Shown here piece by piece: positions 20,701-30,291 of a stretch of DNA of 64,000 bases. Where the stretch lies: positions 1 through 64,000 of the forward strand of contig NW_001914866.1 in assembly GCF_000208925.1 (NCBI RefSeq), in the 5' to 3' direction. The translations under genes and the position numbers were made by a program. The first letter of the stretch is position 1, and the number at the start of each line of letters is the position of its first letter. A model generated the notes under the pieces. That model saw nothing but the letters and a program-made list of their open reading frames with translations. It did no database searches and was not told the DNA's origin. Source of the DNA: Entamoeba histolytica HM-1:IMSS. Its lineage: Eukaryota > Evosea > Mastigamoebida > Endamoebidae.

Positions 20701-23700
20701 TCTCAAATCAACACTTTGAATGCTACTGTAGACAAGAAAGATAAGACAATTGCTGAAATGCAAGAAAGTATTGATGAAAAAGAAGATGAAATTACTAAGT
20801 TAAAGGGAGACATTAAATTACTTGAAGAAGAAAAGGATGATCTTGAACAAGACAGAGCTGATGTTAGTGCTACTAAGGATGACATTGCTAAGAAATTGAA
20901 TAAGATTACAATTGAATGTGAAGATGCTAAGGATGAAATTGCTAAATTAGAACAAGAATTAGAAGATGAAGAAAATAAGAATAAAGATCTTACTAACGAA
21001 TTACAACAAACACAATTGAAACTTGGTGAAACAGAAAAGAGTCTTGCTGCTCAAGTTGCTGCTACTAAGAAAGCATCTGATGAAAGAGATACTTTAAGTC
21101 AAAATCTTGAGAATGAGAAATTAACTACTAAGAATCTTACTAAAACAAAAGCAGATTTGGAAAAGAAGATTAGTGGATTAAAACAAGATTATGAAGATTT
21201 AGAAGATGATAAGAATAAGATTGAAGGTGATTTGAGAAATGCTCAAAGAAAGATTAAAGAACTTGATGATGAAATTACTAAAGGAGCAGATGTTTCACAA
21301 TATCTTCAAAAACAAAAAGAAGAATATGAATCACAAATTGCTAAAATGCAAGAAGAAAAGGAAGCAATTGGAAATGATGTTAAAAATAAAGAAAAGACAA
21401 TTAAAGAAAAGGAATTAGAAATTCAAAGCTTACAAGAAAAACTTGATGAAACAGAAGTTGAAAAAGAAGATGCAGAGAAGAAGAAGAAAGAAATTGAAAA
21501 GGAAATGAAAGCACTTCAAGAAGAAAAAGAAAATGTCGAAAGTAGTAAGAATTCTACAGAAAAGGATAAGAAGAAACTTGAAGATAATTTGAAAGATACT
21601 CAAAAGAAACTTGATGATATGACTGCTGATAATGAAAAACTTAAAGCTAAGGCAAAAGATCTTGAAGCACAATTGAATGAAGTTCAAGACAATCATGAAA
21701 AGGCTGTTGCTGATGCCGAACTTTTGAATAAGAAGAAGGCACAAAGTGATAAAGAATTGAATTCATTGAAAGCTGAACTTGAAGCACTTACTAAAGCCAA
21801 GTCTGTTGTTGAATCTAAGAATAAAGACAGTGAAAATGAAAAGGCTGCACTTAGTGAAGAAATTGATCAAGCTAATGAAAAATTAAAGAACATTCAAGCT
21901 GATTTAAGAAAAGCAACTGCTGATTTACAAGAAGCTAATGAAAAGAAGGCTGAAGTTGAAGCACAAAGAGATAAACTTGTTGCTGATAATAAGAAGATGA
22001 CAAAGACATTAGAAGAGATTAAGGCTCGTGATGAAGAAAATACATACAAAGTTGAAAATTATGAAAAAGTACTTAAACGAAAAGAAGCTGATTTAGAAGA
22101 AGCAAATGAGAACCTTGATATTGAAAAGAAAGACAGAATGAACAAAGAAAAACAAGTTAAAAAATTAGAAGGAGAATTGAAAGAAACTAAAGATAAATTA
22201 AATGCTGCAATTGCTGAAAAAGATTCAATTTTCACTGCTAAGAAACAATCAGATGCTGATCTTGAAGAATTAAATAAGACTGTTGAAGAACATGATGAAG
22301 TTGTTGCTAAATTAAATACACAAATTACGAAATTAACAAGAGATAATCAAAGTGCAGAAGAAGAACTTAATGAATTAAGAAGTAAAGCAGATAAAGATAA
22401 GAAGAAGATTTCAGAACTTGAAGAACAAGTTAATGAACTTGAATCAAGACCAGTTGGAACTGGAAATGCTGATGAAAATGAAATTAAGATTAGAGATGCA
22501 CAAATTGCAGATTTGAACAAGGCACTTGAAATGAAAGGTGATCAAAACAATCAACTTCAAGCTACAAATAAAGAATTGAAAGCTAAAAATAATGACTTAA
22601 CAAGTAAGATTGAAATTACTGAAAATGAAATGAAGAAATTAGAAAATGCTAAAAAGAGACTTGAACAAGATAAAGATGAAGCTGATAAAGCAGTTAGTGA
22701 ACAAACAATCAAGAGAAAAGGACTTGAAGAAGAAGTTAAGAAATTAACAACTGAAATCCAAGCACTTAAATTCCAAATTAATGCACCAAGTAGTGTTGCT
22801 CAAGAAGAAGAAAAACAAAGACTTGAAAGTGATATTGCTGAATTAAAGGAACAATTAGAACAAGAAAGAACTACTGCAGCTAATGCTGAAGCTGAAAGAA
22901 AGAAGATTCAAGCAGAACTTGATGAAGTTAAATTCAACTTAGAAGATGTTACTAACCAAAGAGAGAAATTAGTTGCTAAGAATAGTGAAAATGATGCAGA
23001 AATTGATTCTCTTAAAGAAGAAAAGAAAGCTCTTGAAGACGAAATTGAGAAGATTACCGATGATAACAATAAGTTGAATGAAGAAATTGATTCACTTGAT
23101 CGTAAATACAATGCTCTTCTTGATAGTAAAGACAGTGATGTTTCTATGAAGGAGAAATTCCAAGATGAATTGAAAGTTACTAAAGATGCTCTTGAAACAG
23201 AAAAGAAGAATCATGCTGAAACTATGAGACTTAAAGGAAGATTAGAGAAAGAAGCTGCTGAAGTTCAAGTTAGACTTGAAGCCCTTCAAAAGAATCTTGA
23301 CCTTGCACAACAAGAAAAGGCTAAAGCTACTAAAGATTATAGAGCTGCTGATGGAGAATTGAAATCATTAATGAATGAATTAGATGATGTTAAAGATCAA
23401 TTAGATAAAGCACAAGATGATCTTGCTGATAAGGAAGATGAATTAGCTACACTTGATCAAAAGTACAAGACTCTTGTTAAACAAAAGAGTGTATTTGATT
23501 CAAGAATTCAAGAAATGCAAGAACAACTTGATCTTGAAAAGGCTGGTAGAGCTAAAGCACAAAAACAAAAACAAGCATACGAAAAGAAATTACAAGAATT
23601 ACAAGAAAATGATAATGATTTCGAAGAATATAAAGAAACTGCTGATAAAAGAATTAATACATTGTCTGCTCAAAAGGATGACCTTCAAAAAGAATTGGAA

Positions 23701-24204
23701 AAAGAAAGAGGACTTAAACAAGATTCAGAAAAAGAAGTTCAAAGACTTAGAGTTAAATGCCAAGAACTTGAAACTAAAGTTGCTGAAGTTGGAGGAGCCA
23801 ATGTTTCTATTGCTAAAGTTAAAGCTAAATATGAAGCTGAAATTGAAGAATTAACAACAGAAGCTGAAGATGCTCTTAAGGCTAAGATGAAAGCTGAAAA
23901 GAAAGCTAAGACTAGTCAAAAGAAATTAGATGAACTTCAAAAGACTATTGCTGATTATGAAACTAAAGAAGCTTCTTTCAATACTCAAATTGGAAAAACT
24001 CAAGCTGAACTTAAGAAATATCAACAACAAGTTAGAGACGATGAGACTAGAATGAGTAGTCTTGAAGATGAAATTAAGAAAGGAACTGACGCTCTTGCTA
24101 ATAAACAATTAGAACTTGATAAGGTTAATAAACAATATGAGAAATTAAAGAAACAATATAAGAGACTTGCTGCTGCTAAGGATAGTGATGACGATTCTGA
24201 TTAA
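17749..24204 (+). CDS. mhcA: Conventional myosin II heavy chain
   Basis: An actin-based motor that assembles into bipolar filaments and powers cortical contraction, capping, phagocytosis and movement. The 2151-residue protein has an SH3-like N-terminal segment (about 30-80), a motor with P-loop GESGAGKT (about 196-203), switch I NNNSSRFGK (from about 251), switch II DIAGFE (from about 474), and a converter followed by two IQ-like light-chain sites ending near 855. A K-A-R-P-M-L-K segment carries the invariant proline that starts the rod. An unbroken coiled coil of about 1250 residues follows, then a short acidic non-helical tail ending DSDDDSD, a plausible phosphorylation site. Size matches the roughly 2140 residues I recall for Entamoeba myosin II. 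Codon use is strongly biased, as expected for an abundant protein. It is intronless. Confidence 0.98.
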   Translation: MANKFGEGSQADYEKFMVYKKSDTYKGVPAGETWVWYTNPNPRPKTEIGENGMEKEQDYDEFYTAKVVTETKDQYILDTERGELKVDKKNCFMRNPMKFDGVDDMSQLTHLSEATVLYNLRIRYMEDIIHTYSGLFCVVINPYKFFPIYTPFIVSKYQGRRREDVAPHVYAIADGAYRAMLDPASKFRNQSILITGESGAGKTENTKRVIQFLAMTAGQSKKAGQLGELEEQLIDLNPMLEAFGNAKTVKNNNSSRFGKFIEIQFSNGGKIVGCIMSSYLLEKSRVVYQAREDRNYHIFYQLLAGATAQQKSEMHLDRPESYKLIYQNKKSPQELNVEYMDDAEEFKNTIKAMRTMNITDDEQNQIFKIVAGMLHLGNVEYSQGRDGAELANPETFAKAAELFGVDAESLRKAIIQPKIKAGLEIIERHLSKEEAEFNTTATLKAIYHRLFVFIVNKVNEVMGKAGAHSIGILDIAGFEIFRENSFEQLCINLTNEKLQQFFNNHMFNLEQLEYQNEGIPWTHQNFGDDLQPVIDLIESKIPAGILAMLDEQSFVASGSDENFHANICNTFGRGHPRFRKPRIGGDGVYEFDILHYAGTVTYNAKDWVKKNRDPLERDIQQVFIGKDSSSLISRLFRITEGIAGSSGDDMGTGKGSSKAAKFLTVGSNHKAQLEELMRKLKMTNPHFIRCILPNTQKKQRYFVDSTVLKQLRCNGVLEGIRITRMGYPNRMIYSEFLKRYYFLGDKINRRASDEKATASTLMRQIIEKYKKDGQPRAKEGDYQFGKTKIFFRVGILAEIEEVREAKISEMLGGLQACARAFAARKHFSVLREQQVAVIVIQRTLKSWVTFRNWAWWKLYVKARPMLKRRNFEEEGKKKDKEIEDLKKKLAEEIKKREAAENALASATAKIGELEAKIQDLEDKISELESKLSAAELDKQELNLKIENLEEDKEELKETIDKLKGDLKDSKLKGEDLEDEITELNSQINTLNATVDKKDKTIAEMQESIDEKEDEITKLKGDIKLLEEEKDDLEQDRADVSATKDDIAKKLNKITIECEDAKDEIAKLEQELEDEENKNKDLTNELQQTQLKLGETEKSLAAQVAATKKASDERDTLSQNLENEKLTTKNLTKTKADLEKKISGLKQDYEDLEDDKNKIEGDLRNAQRKIKELDDEITKGADVSQYLQKQKEEYESQIAKMQEEKEAIGNDVKNKEKTIKEKELEIQSLQEKLDETEVEKEDAEKKKKEIEKEMKALQEEKENVESSKNSTEKDKKKLEDNLKDTQKKLDDMTADNEKLKAKAKDLEAQLNEVQDNHEKAVADAELLNKKKAQSDKELNSLKAELEALTKAKSVVESKNKDSENEKAALSEEIDQANEKLKNIQADLRKATADLQEANEKKAEVEAQRDKLVADNKKMTKTLEEIKARDEENTYKVENYEKVLKRKEADLEEANENLDIEKKDRMNKEKQVKKLEGELKETKDKLNAAIAEKDSIFTAKKQSDADLEELNKTVEEHDEVVAKLNTQITKLTRDNQSAEEELNELRSKADKDKKKISELEEQVNELESRPVGTGNADENEIKIRDAQIADLNKALEMKGDQNNQLQATNKELKAKNNDLTSKIEITENEMKKLENAKKRLEQDKDEADKAVSEQTIKRKGLEEEVKKLTTEIQALKFQINAPSSVAQEEEKQRLESDIAELKEQLEQERTTAANAEAERKKIQAELDEVKFNLEDVTNQREKLVAKNSENDAEIDSLKEEKKALEDEIEKITDDNNKLNEEIDSLDRKYNALLDSKDSDVSMKEKFQDELKVTKDALETEKKNHAETMRLKGRLEKEAAEVQVRLEALQKNLDLAQQEKAKATKDYRAADGELKSLMNELDDVKDQLDKAQDDLADKEDELATLDQKYKTLVKQKSVFDSRIQEMQEQLDLEKAGRAKAQKQKQAYEKKLQELQENDNDFEEYKETADKRINTLSAQKDDLQKELEKERGLKQDSEKEVQRLRVKCQELETKVAEVGGANVSIAKVKAKYEAEIEELTTEAEDALKAKMKAEKKAKTSQKKLDELQKTIADYETKEASFNTQIGKTQAELKKYQQQVRDDETRMSSLEDEIKKGTDALANKQLELDKVNKQYEKLKKQYKRLAAAKDSDDDSD

Positions 24205-24641
24205 ATTTCATAAAACAACTTTTGAGTTATTATACTAATTCAAATTCTTTTTATTATTTATATTTTTGTCAATAATTTGATATTTTATATATAAAAAAAA
24301 TAGAAACAAAATTAGTTAAAATAAAAATTTAAGTATATGAAATAAAATGCTAATATTTAATAAAATTATTAAACGAATGTATCAAAAGTATTGTTTAATA
24401 TTTTTTATACAATAATATATAAAATCAATTTTCATTTATACCTTTATTTTTTATGTATTAAATATTGGAGTTACTGGATCAATTTGTTCTGAATAAATGA
24501 AATAAGAAATTTATTTGAAAGAGAGTAATCAATCAATTCATATAAACCAAAACAAATATTAAAATAAATTATAATAAAATTTTATAATTTATATATAACA
24601 AAAAACCCTTTTTGAAAACAAACAATTCAAAGAAGAGAATT
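24205..24641. other. Intergenic region between myosin and methyltransferase
   Basis: About 440 bases of A/T-rich DNA containing the 3' end of the myosin transcript and the promoter of the methyltransferase. Apart from the AACCCT motif near its right edge, nothing recognisable is present. Confidence 0.5.
24604..24609 (+). promoter_or_regulatory. AACCCT motif upstream of the eEF1A methyltransferase
   Basis: AACCCT within AAAAACCCTTTTT, 32 nt before the ATG. It belongs to the set of five AACCCT motifs found upstream of translation-related genes in this window (see findings). Confidence 0.4.
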
Positions 24642-25304
24642 ATGAGTTATCTACCTGAAGAACGATTATCAAAAAAAGAATTTTGGGAGGAATGTTATAA
24701 TAGAGAGTTAGAAAACTTTGAGAATAACAAAAATGACATTGGTGAAGTTTGGTTTGGGGAAGATATTGCAGAACAAGTTGTAGAGCGATTAGAAGAGTTT
24801 GCAACAAAAGAAATGAAAATTTTAGATGTTGGATGTGGAAATGGATATACATTATCGTTGTTGGGTAAAGAAGGGTATCAACACTTATATGGAATGGATT
24901 ATTCACCAGCATCAGTTAAATTTACAAAAAAAGTTTTAGAACAAGAAGGGATTGACTTAAGTACAGTAGTTATAGAACAAATGGATATATTAGAACCGAA
25001 TTGTCTTGAACATTCTCAGATTCAAGAAATGGATATTGTAATTGATAAAGGAACTTTTGATGCATTGATGGTTGCAGAGAATCAAAAAGAACGAGCTGCT
25101 CAATATAAAAAAGTATTAAATCAATGGTTAAGTAAAGGAGGGTATTTTATTATTACTTCATGTAATTGGACTGAGGATGAATTAATTAATTGGTTAGGTG
25201 AAGGATTAGAAGAAGAAGATAAAATTGCAGATGGAAACTTTGAATTTGGAGGGTCTCAAGGATCTAAAACAACAACCATATTTTTTAAAAAAATGATAAA
25301 TTAA
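24642..25304 (+). CDS. EEF1AKMT2/Efm4-type lysine methyltransferase
   Basis: A class I SAM-dependent methyltransferase of the METTL10/Efm4 family, which trimethylates a lysine of elongation factor eEF1A. The N-terminal signature is clear: L-S-K-K-E-F-W-E-E-C-Y-N-R-E-L followed by G-E-V-W-F-G-E-D. Motif I is ILDVGCGNGYTLSLLG (about 62-77), and motif II ends in the VIDKGTFDALM block typical of the family. At 220 residues it is close to the yeast and human proteins. The frame is open to 24612 but only with a TTG, so the ATG at 24642 is chosen; it sits 32 nt after an AACCCT motif. It converges with an orphan gene 38 nt away. Confidence 0.88.
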   Translation: MSYLPEERLSKKEFWEECYNRELENFENNKNDIGEVWFGEDIAEQVVERLEEFATKEMKILDVGCGNGYTLSLLGKEGYQHLYGMDYSPASVKFTKKVLEQEGIDLSTVVIEQMDILEPNCLEHSQIQEMDIVIDKGTFDALMVAENQKERAAQYKKVLNQWLSKGGYFIITSCNWTEDELINWLGEGLEEEDKIADGNFEFGGSQGSKTTTIFFKKMIN

Positions 25305-25342
25305 TAAAAGATGTAAAAGTCATTTGATTATTATTTAATTTT

Positions 25343-25750
25343 TTAAATTTTATTATCAAAATTAAAAGCATAATCAAATATCATCCACCATTTATTTATT
25401 AAATCATTTTTTGGTAAAGTATTATACCACTCTGGTGTAATTGTTAATACATCATCACCAATAAAAATGATAATATTACCATCATTATCATTCTCTTTAA
25501 TAGGTATTTTGTTTTGTATTTCTTGAAGAGATAAATAATTTACTTTTAATAATTTAATGTAATTAACAAAAAATGACCGTAACATTGTTTTTGTTGTATC
25601 TTCATCATTTAAAAATAAGTCAATGATAATATGCTCTTTATTTCTAAATACAACATGATTCTTTCCTTTAATTTTTTGATTAAAACCTAATAATTGAATA
25701 AATAATTGATGATTTTTTCCAAGTCTCATAGTTTCACAAATCTCTGTCAT
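25343..25750 (-). CDS. Hypothetical protein, 135 aa
   Basis: A short soluble protein with no signal peptide, membrane span or motif that I recognise. It alternates beta-like and helical stretches, with an Asp/Asn-rich turn (KENDNDG) near residue 88 and an aromatic C-terminus (NKWWMIFDYAF). It is flanked by the methyltransferase (convergent) and the tandem TLDc-like gene (same strand, 167 nt upstream). Codon use fits its neighbours, so it is likely a real gene, but function is unknown. Confidence 0.6.
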   Translation of the reverse strand: MTEICETMRLGKNHQLFIQLLGFNQKIKGKNHVVFRNKEHIIIDLFLNDEDTTKTMLRSFFVNYIKLLKVNYLSLQEIQNKIPIKENDNDGNIIIFIGDDVLTITPEWYNTLPKNDLINKWWMIFDYAFNFDNKI

Positions 25751-25917
25751 AAGAAAGTCAATTACTTTTTTATTATTTTATTTTTTAGTTCATATTCAAA
25801 AAGAACGATTTAAAAAGAACTAAAAAAAAAAGAATGAAATTTTTAAATAATTAAAATTTTCAAATAAGAAAGAAAAAAATCTAATTTGTTGTTAATAAAG
25901 AAAGGATAATATACATT

Positions 25918-27006
25918 TTAGTCTGAAGATTTAATAACTTCAATGATCCAAACTTCTAAAGGTTTAACTATATAATTAAGATGTTTTTTTCTTCCAACAG
26001 CAAATAGTTCAATTCCTTCAGGAGGGACGTCTTGATAATAAACACTAAAATCATAAGATAATTGAATAGCTTCTTTTGACATAAAATAAAAACGAGGAAT
26101 ACCAAAAATTGAAGCTTGTTGATTATCAGGATAATAACGAACTGTTCTTGTATTTTTTTTAGTTCTAATAAATTTTTTTGGATGATGTAAAGAAACACCA
26201 ATAAGAGAGAAAGCAAAATGTTCATTATCAACAAGGTCTTTTACATTGTCAAATTTATGATCAGGAATCTTTTCATTATAAGATCCAAATACATAATTAT
26301 CAATAGTTTGAATTAACACAATAAATCCTTTTAATGAATGAATTGTTTGATTAAATTCATTTGAACTCATCATTACTTTATTCCATCCAACAACTTTTCT
26401 TAATAAAACAGGTTTATTAAAATAACTTTTTAGAATATTTTCGAATTGTTTATAAATTTCTTCAAGTGATTTTTGAGGAGCAATTGTAATTGGTGCAATT
26501 TCTGTTTTTCCAATACATTGTACTATAGCAAGTTCACTAATACTAATAACCCTTCCTATCCAAGTTACTCCATTATAATAACTTGAAATATATGGATAAA
26601 TTACTCCTTGTGGGTTTGAAATAATAAAAGCACCAGGAACACAAAAAACTAATTTTGATCTTTTTTTCCAAGGAAAAATTCTAAATGAATTATCATTAAA
26701 TTCTTTTCTTTTAAATTGCATTGGTGGATTTAATTGAAATATAAAATGATTAATATCATTAAATACATCAGTTTTATTTTCATTTAAATTAGAATTATTA
26801 TAAGTCCCATAAATTGATCCATCAGTTGTTTTAAATATAATTAAATAATTCTTTTGTAATATAATTTGTTTTTGAAATCGAGGAATATCAATCATTGAAT
26901 TGTTAGTATAAAACACAATGCGTTGAGTACTTAATGTTGTCCATTTACATATTATTTCAGCATTTGTGTTAATTATTTCTTTTAAGGTTTTTGTTCCACG
27001 TCTCAT
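25918..27006 (-). CDS. Tandem TLDc-like domain protein
   Basis: A 362-residue cytoplasmic protein built of two similar halves. Each half has the TLDc-like pattern of hydrophobic strand, F-K-T-T-D-G-S-I-Y-G-T-Y or L-I-Q-T-I-D-N-Y-V-F-G-S-Y, then an H-F-I-F-Q-L or H-F-A-F-S-L strand about 20-35 residues later, then a segment rich in Lys/Arg with R-x-[FY]-P. TLDc domains occur in oxidation-resistance and Rab-regulating proteins, and Entamoeba genomes contain many TLDc-like proteins. A second member lies at 55883. The assignment rests on these patterns only; no catalytic residues are expected. Confidence 0.6.
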   Translation of the reverse strand: MRRGTKTLKEIINTNAEIICKWTTLSTQRIVFYTNNSMIDIPRFQKQIILQKNYLIIFKTTDGSIYGTYNNSNLNENKTDVFNDINHFIFQLNPPMQFKRKEFNDNSFRIFPWKKRSKLVFCVPGAFIISNPQGVIYPYISSYYNGVTWIGRVISISELAIVQCIGKTEIAPITIAPQKSLEEIYKQFENILKSYFNKPVLLRKVVGWNKVMMSSNEFNQTIHSLKGFIVLIQTIDNYVFGSYNEKIPDHKFDNVKDLVDNEHFAFSLIGVSLHHPKKFIRTKKNTRTVRYYPDNQQASIFGIPRFYFMSKEAIQLSYDFSVYYQDVPPEGIELFAVGRKKHLNYIVKPLEVWIIEVIKSSD

Positions 27007-27119
27007 CTCTTTTTTTATTTTTAATTTATTTCTAGTTTAGTTTTTTATTTATTATATTATAGTTTCAATTTAATAAAATAGAACAAAAACTTATTGTTGA
27101 GTCTTAGTTATATATTTAT

Positions 27120-28106
27120 TTAACTCCACAGAATTTGTGTTTTATTCACATTACTTTCAATTACCCATTGATAGTCTAATTCTCTTTGTGTTTGGTTTAT
27201 TGGAAGAAAATGACATTCTTTTTCTAATTCAGTCATTTCAGTATTGTATAATGTCATATTAGTAAATAATCCAACTTCTTGACGAGTTTTATATCTATAT
27301 TTTGGAGTAAGACATTTTATTAATAACTCTTTATAATATGGACTAAATTTTTGAATAATTTCATCAACTTTTCTTTGAATTTCATCACACATCATTTTAA
27401 TTCCTTCTATTACTGCATCATATGCACTTTTAGCAGTTTCTGCATTTGATAGTTTACTTTCTGCTTTCATTAATGTAGTTTTAGCTGTTCGAGCTTCTAT
27501 TTTTTGTCCATTTGTAAAACTTTGTTCAGTTTTTTTTCTCAATTGATTTAATGCATATCTTCCATCATAAAAAGAGATCATTGCAGTTTTATTTAAATCT
27601 TCTACTTCTTTAATTTTTGTATTAAATTCATATACTTTTCTTTCAAATAATTTAAATTGTCCTTTAGCATCTTCTGAACTTGTTTCATTTAATTGATATG
27701 TTTGTGGTGAAAATGTAGCTTCATATTTTGCTGTTTCTGAATCTTTGTGAACTCCATTTCTTAATTTAATAATATCATATACTAATTCAGTACTAAATTG
27801 TTCAGCAACTTCTGGCTTTCGAATAAGTGTTTCATTTATTTCTTTTGTAATATTCATAAATGCTTCATGTTCTACATTTGTTAATTTTTTATATGAACCA
27901 TAAATATATTTTTGTTTAATTTCTATAACAGAGTCATTAAATAATTTTTTGATTATCTCTTGTACTGGATATGACTTAGCAATATAAGTTGCTGATTTTT
28001 GAATAATGTCAATCATTTCATCTTTTGTTGCTAGTGCATCACTATCAAACTCATACATTGTTTGTGCAGTTCCAAAGTAAATAAAACTTAAAAATATAAT
28101 AATCAT
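27120..28106 (-). CDS. Secreted coiled-coil protein of unknown function
   Basis: The protein begins MIIIFLSFIYFGTAQ, a clear signal peptide of about 15 residues, with no further membrane span, so it should enter the secretory pathway. The mature part (about 310 residues) is mostly helical, with a Lys/Glu/Ala coiled coil at about 150-235 and two Cys late in the chain (about 236 and 262), followed by a third near 297. There is no ER retrieval tail. I do not recognise the family. It lies 87 nt downstream of the XPG-like nuclease on the same strand. Confidence 0.7.
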   Translation of the reverse strand: MIIIFLSFIYFGTAQTMYEFDSDALATKDEMIDIIQKSATYIAKSYPVQEIIKKLFNDSVIEIKQKYIYGSYKKLTNVEHEAFMNITKEINETLIRKPEVAEQFSTELVYDIIKLRNGVHKDSETAKYEATFSPQTYQLNETSSEDAKGQFKLFERKVYEFNTKIKEVEDLNKTAMISFYDGRYALNQLRKKTEQSFTNGQKIEARTAKTTLMKAESKLSNAETAKSAYDAVIEGIKMMCDEIQRKVDEIIQKFSPYYKELLIKCLTPKYRYKTRQEVGLFTNMTLYNTEMTELEKECHFLPINQTQRELDYQWVIESNVNKTQILWS

Positions 28107-28193
28107 ATTTATTACTTCTCAAAAATATAATCTTTTTTTTAGTTTTTAGTTTTTTTTTTTACTTTTTTTAATAAAATAATAATAAAAGTATTA

Positions 28194-30025
28194 TTAATTT
28201 TTCTTTAGATTAAGAGCATCACAAATTTCATTAAAGATTTCATCATTTTTACATAACTCATCTAATCTCAAGAATAATGTATCAGTATTAGACTTATCAT
28301 AAATCTTACTAAATGTATAAAGGTTCGGAGAATAAAATTGTTCAACAAAATGATAATCAATATCACATCTATCTATTACAATTTCAAGTAAGTGATAAGA
28401 AATACCATGAATGTATGTAAATAAATGAATTGGCATCCTATGGTCAACTTTTCTTTTTGGGCGATATTCTGGTGGTTGATAAACGTTTGGATATTGAGAA
28501 CATAAAGAATACCATGTAACAACACAAAAGGCAAAATTGGAAAAATCAGAAGAATATATTTGAATATATTTCATTGTGATAAATGTCATAATTTTCCAAA
28601 ACTCAACACAATTATCTTTCCACTTTTGTACTAATTGTATTGACTTAATTGGAAATTTTAATAAATCAAGCCAATGACATAAATCACCATCAACATTAAT
28701 TCCAGTTTTAATTGAGTGACCAATACGAACATCATTAGATTTATTATCAAAATATTCAATAACTTCACTATTAGGTTGAACTAAAGAATATAAAAGAGAT
28801 CTTATTTTAGAACAAACAAATGCAGGAGAATCAAATTTATCCCAACATCTAAGAGATGGAAAAGAAGCAACAGAAATTGCAGACAATGTTATTGAAAATG
28901 AGTAATAACAATTTGGAAATTTTTCAGGAGGTAATGGTGAAACTTCTTCTTTTCTAATAGTTTCAATTGAAGGAGGAGTAATACAACACATTCGATTAAT
29001 TTGTTTTAGTGCAGCTTTTAATAAATCAAAGTCATTTTTAGAAAGTGTTGATTGAAGGAAGTTAAGAAGAGTAATTGGAGTAAATTCAGTTTTTCTAAAA
29101 TAATTAACGACATCATTAATAACATTTATATTTTCAACGATATTTAAACGTTTACGTAGTTTACGACTAAGAGACTTTGTAAAATCATTACCACATATAC
29201 AACTAAACAGTGGAATGAAATCTTTATTAAAATTAAAATAAGAAATAACATCAGAAGTACGAATTCCCTTAAAATAAATTTTCAAATTAGGATGATTTCT
29301 TTCATTTATAACTTTTAAAAATAATTTAATAAAATTAGAAGTATTAAACACAATATTTGCTTTTGATAAATAAAAGTCTGAATCACTTGTTACAACTCCA
29401 TATGCATTAACTTCTACTGACTTTTCTATAATAACAGGATCTGCTTCTGCATATGCTCTAACACATTCAAATCCATATTTTAGTAATAAATATTTAATAC
29501 TTCTCTTAAGACCACTAAAAATAGTAATAGGTAATTCATTTACAGTTGATGGCTTTGAAAAGAATTTTTTATTTTCTTTTGATTGTTGTATTAATCGAGA
29601 AATAGACTCATGAAATTTAATTGGTTGTGTCATTCCATCAAATACAAATATTAATTGAATATGATTTAATAAACATATTGAATACATTTTTTTAAAAAAT
29701 TGATCTAAACTAAACATATCTGAATTACACTCTTCTAATATTTGAAACATAAAACCACTTCCATCAATTATTAATTTCGTATTATTGGTTGTTTCTATTA
29801 TTTATTATTATTATTTTTTTGGCTTTTTTTTTAAATGTTTTATTTTTTACATAAACAAACCTTTATAATATTTCTCTGCAATTAAAAATAATGGAAACCC
29901 TTTTTCAAGATGTCGAAGAAATGTCTAATTAATTAAATATCTTTAATTAATATTTGAAATTATGATTTGACTTAATTTCATACAATCCCTAATACATAAC
30001 AAACAGTTAAATGAGCTACACCCAT
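28194..30025 (-). CDS. XPG/Asteroid-family nuclease, three exons
   Basis: The continuous frame (28194-29750) starts inside the nuclease fold, but two introns restore the missing start. Exon 1 is 30005-30025 (MGVAHLT), exon 2 is 29861-29924, exon 3 is 28194-29794; phases match (0 and 1) and the protein is 561 residues. The restored start reads MGVAHLTTFLRH, followed by KLIIDGSG, the expected XPG N-block with its first acidic residue. Other catalytic acids are present: VFDG, AYAEADP, VTSDSD and the later GND. This is the Asteroid branch of FEN1/XPG-like proteins rather than FEN1 itself: the helix-hairpin-helix region is weak and no PCNA box is seen. The role may be in nucleic-acid processing; the substrate is unknown. 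The nuclease fold is well supported; the spliced model is inference. Confidence 0.85.
29795..29860 (-). other. Intron 2 of the XPG/Asteroid gene (66 nt)
   Basis: On the minus strand it starts GTTTGT (29860 downward) and ends AATAG at 29795. Joining G|AA restores a frame leading into KLIIDGSG. Confidence 0.8.
29925..30004 (-). other. Intron 1 of the XPG/Asteroid gene (80 nt)
   Basis: On the minus strand it starts GTTTGT (30004 downward) and ends AATTAG at 29925. Phase 0; it joins the seven-codon first exon MGVAHLT to TFLRHLEKG, reproducing the XPG start pattern MGV-x-L-x-x-FL. Confidence 0.8.
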
Positions 30026-30291
30026 ATTTTTTTTTCAATTAACACTTTGAAGTTTTAAAGTTAGAATATTAGTATATTAATATTTATTACTACATTAAAT
30101 TATTTAATTTAATATTTCTGATTTTATAAATAGATAGAAGCATCTTTTTTATTCTTTTTTGAGTGAAATTTAAAAAAAGAGAAAACAATTCAATAAAAGT
30201 AAAAACGTCGGGAAAACAGTCAATTTAAAAAAAAAATGTTTTAGAATTAAGAAAACAAAAATAAAAGAACAAAAAAAAATCAATCATTTCT

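Noticed and set aside
20400..24180. Several open frames within and opposite the myosin rod
   Set aside because: Shadows of the coiled-coil codons; none has independent support.
24612..24641. TTG-initiated extension of the methyltransferase
   Set aside because: Eukaryotic genes normally start at ATG, and the family start fits the ATG at 24642.
28194..29750. Single-exon start of the nuclease at 29750
   Set aside because: It cuts off the first XPG block, which is encoded upstream and restored by two well-phased introns.
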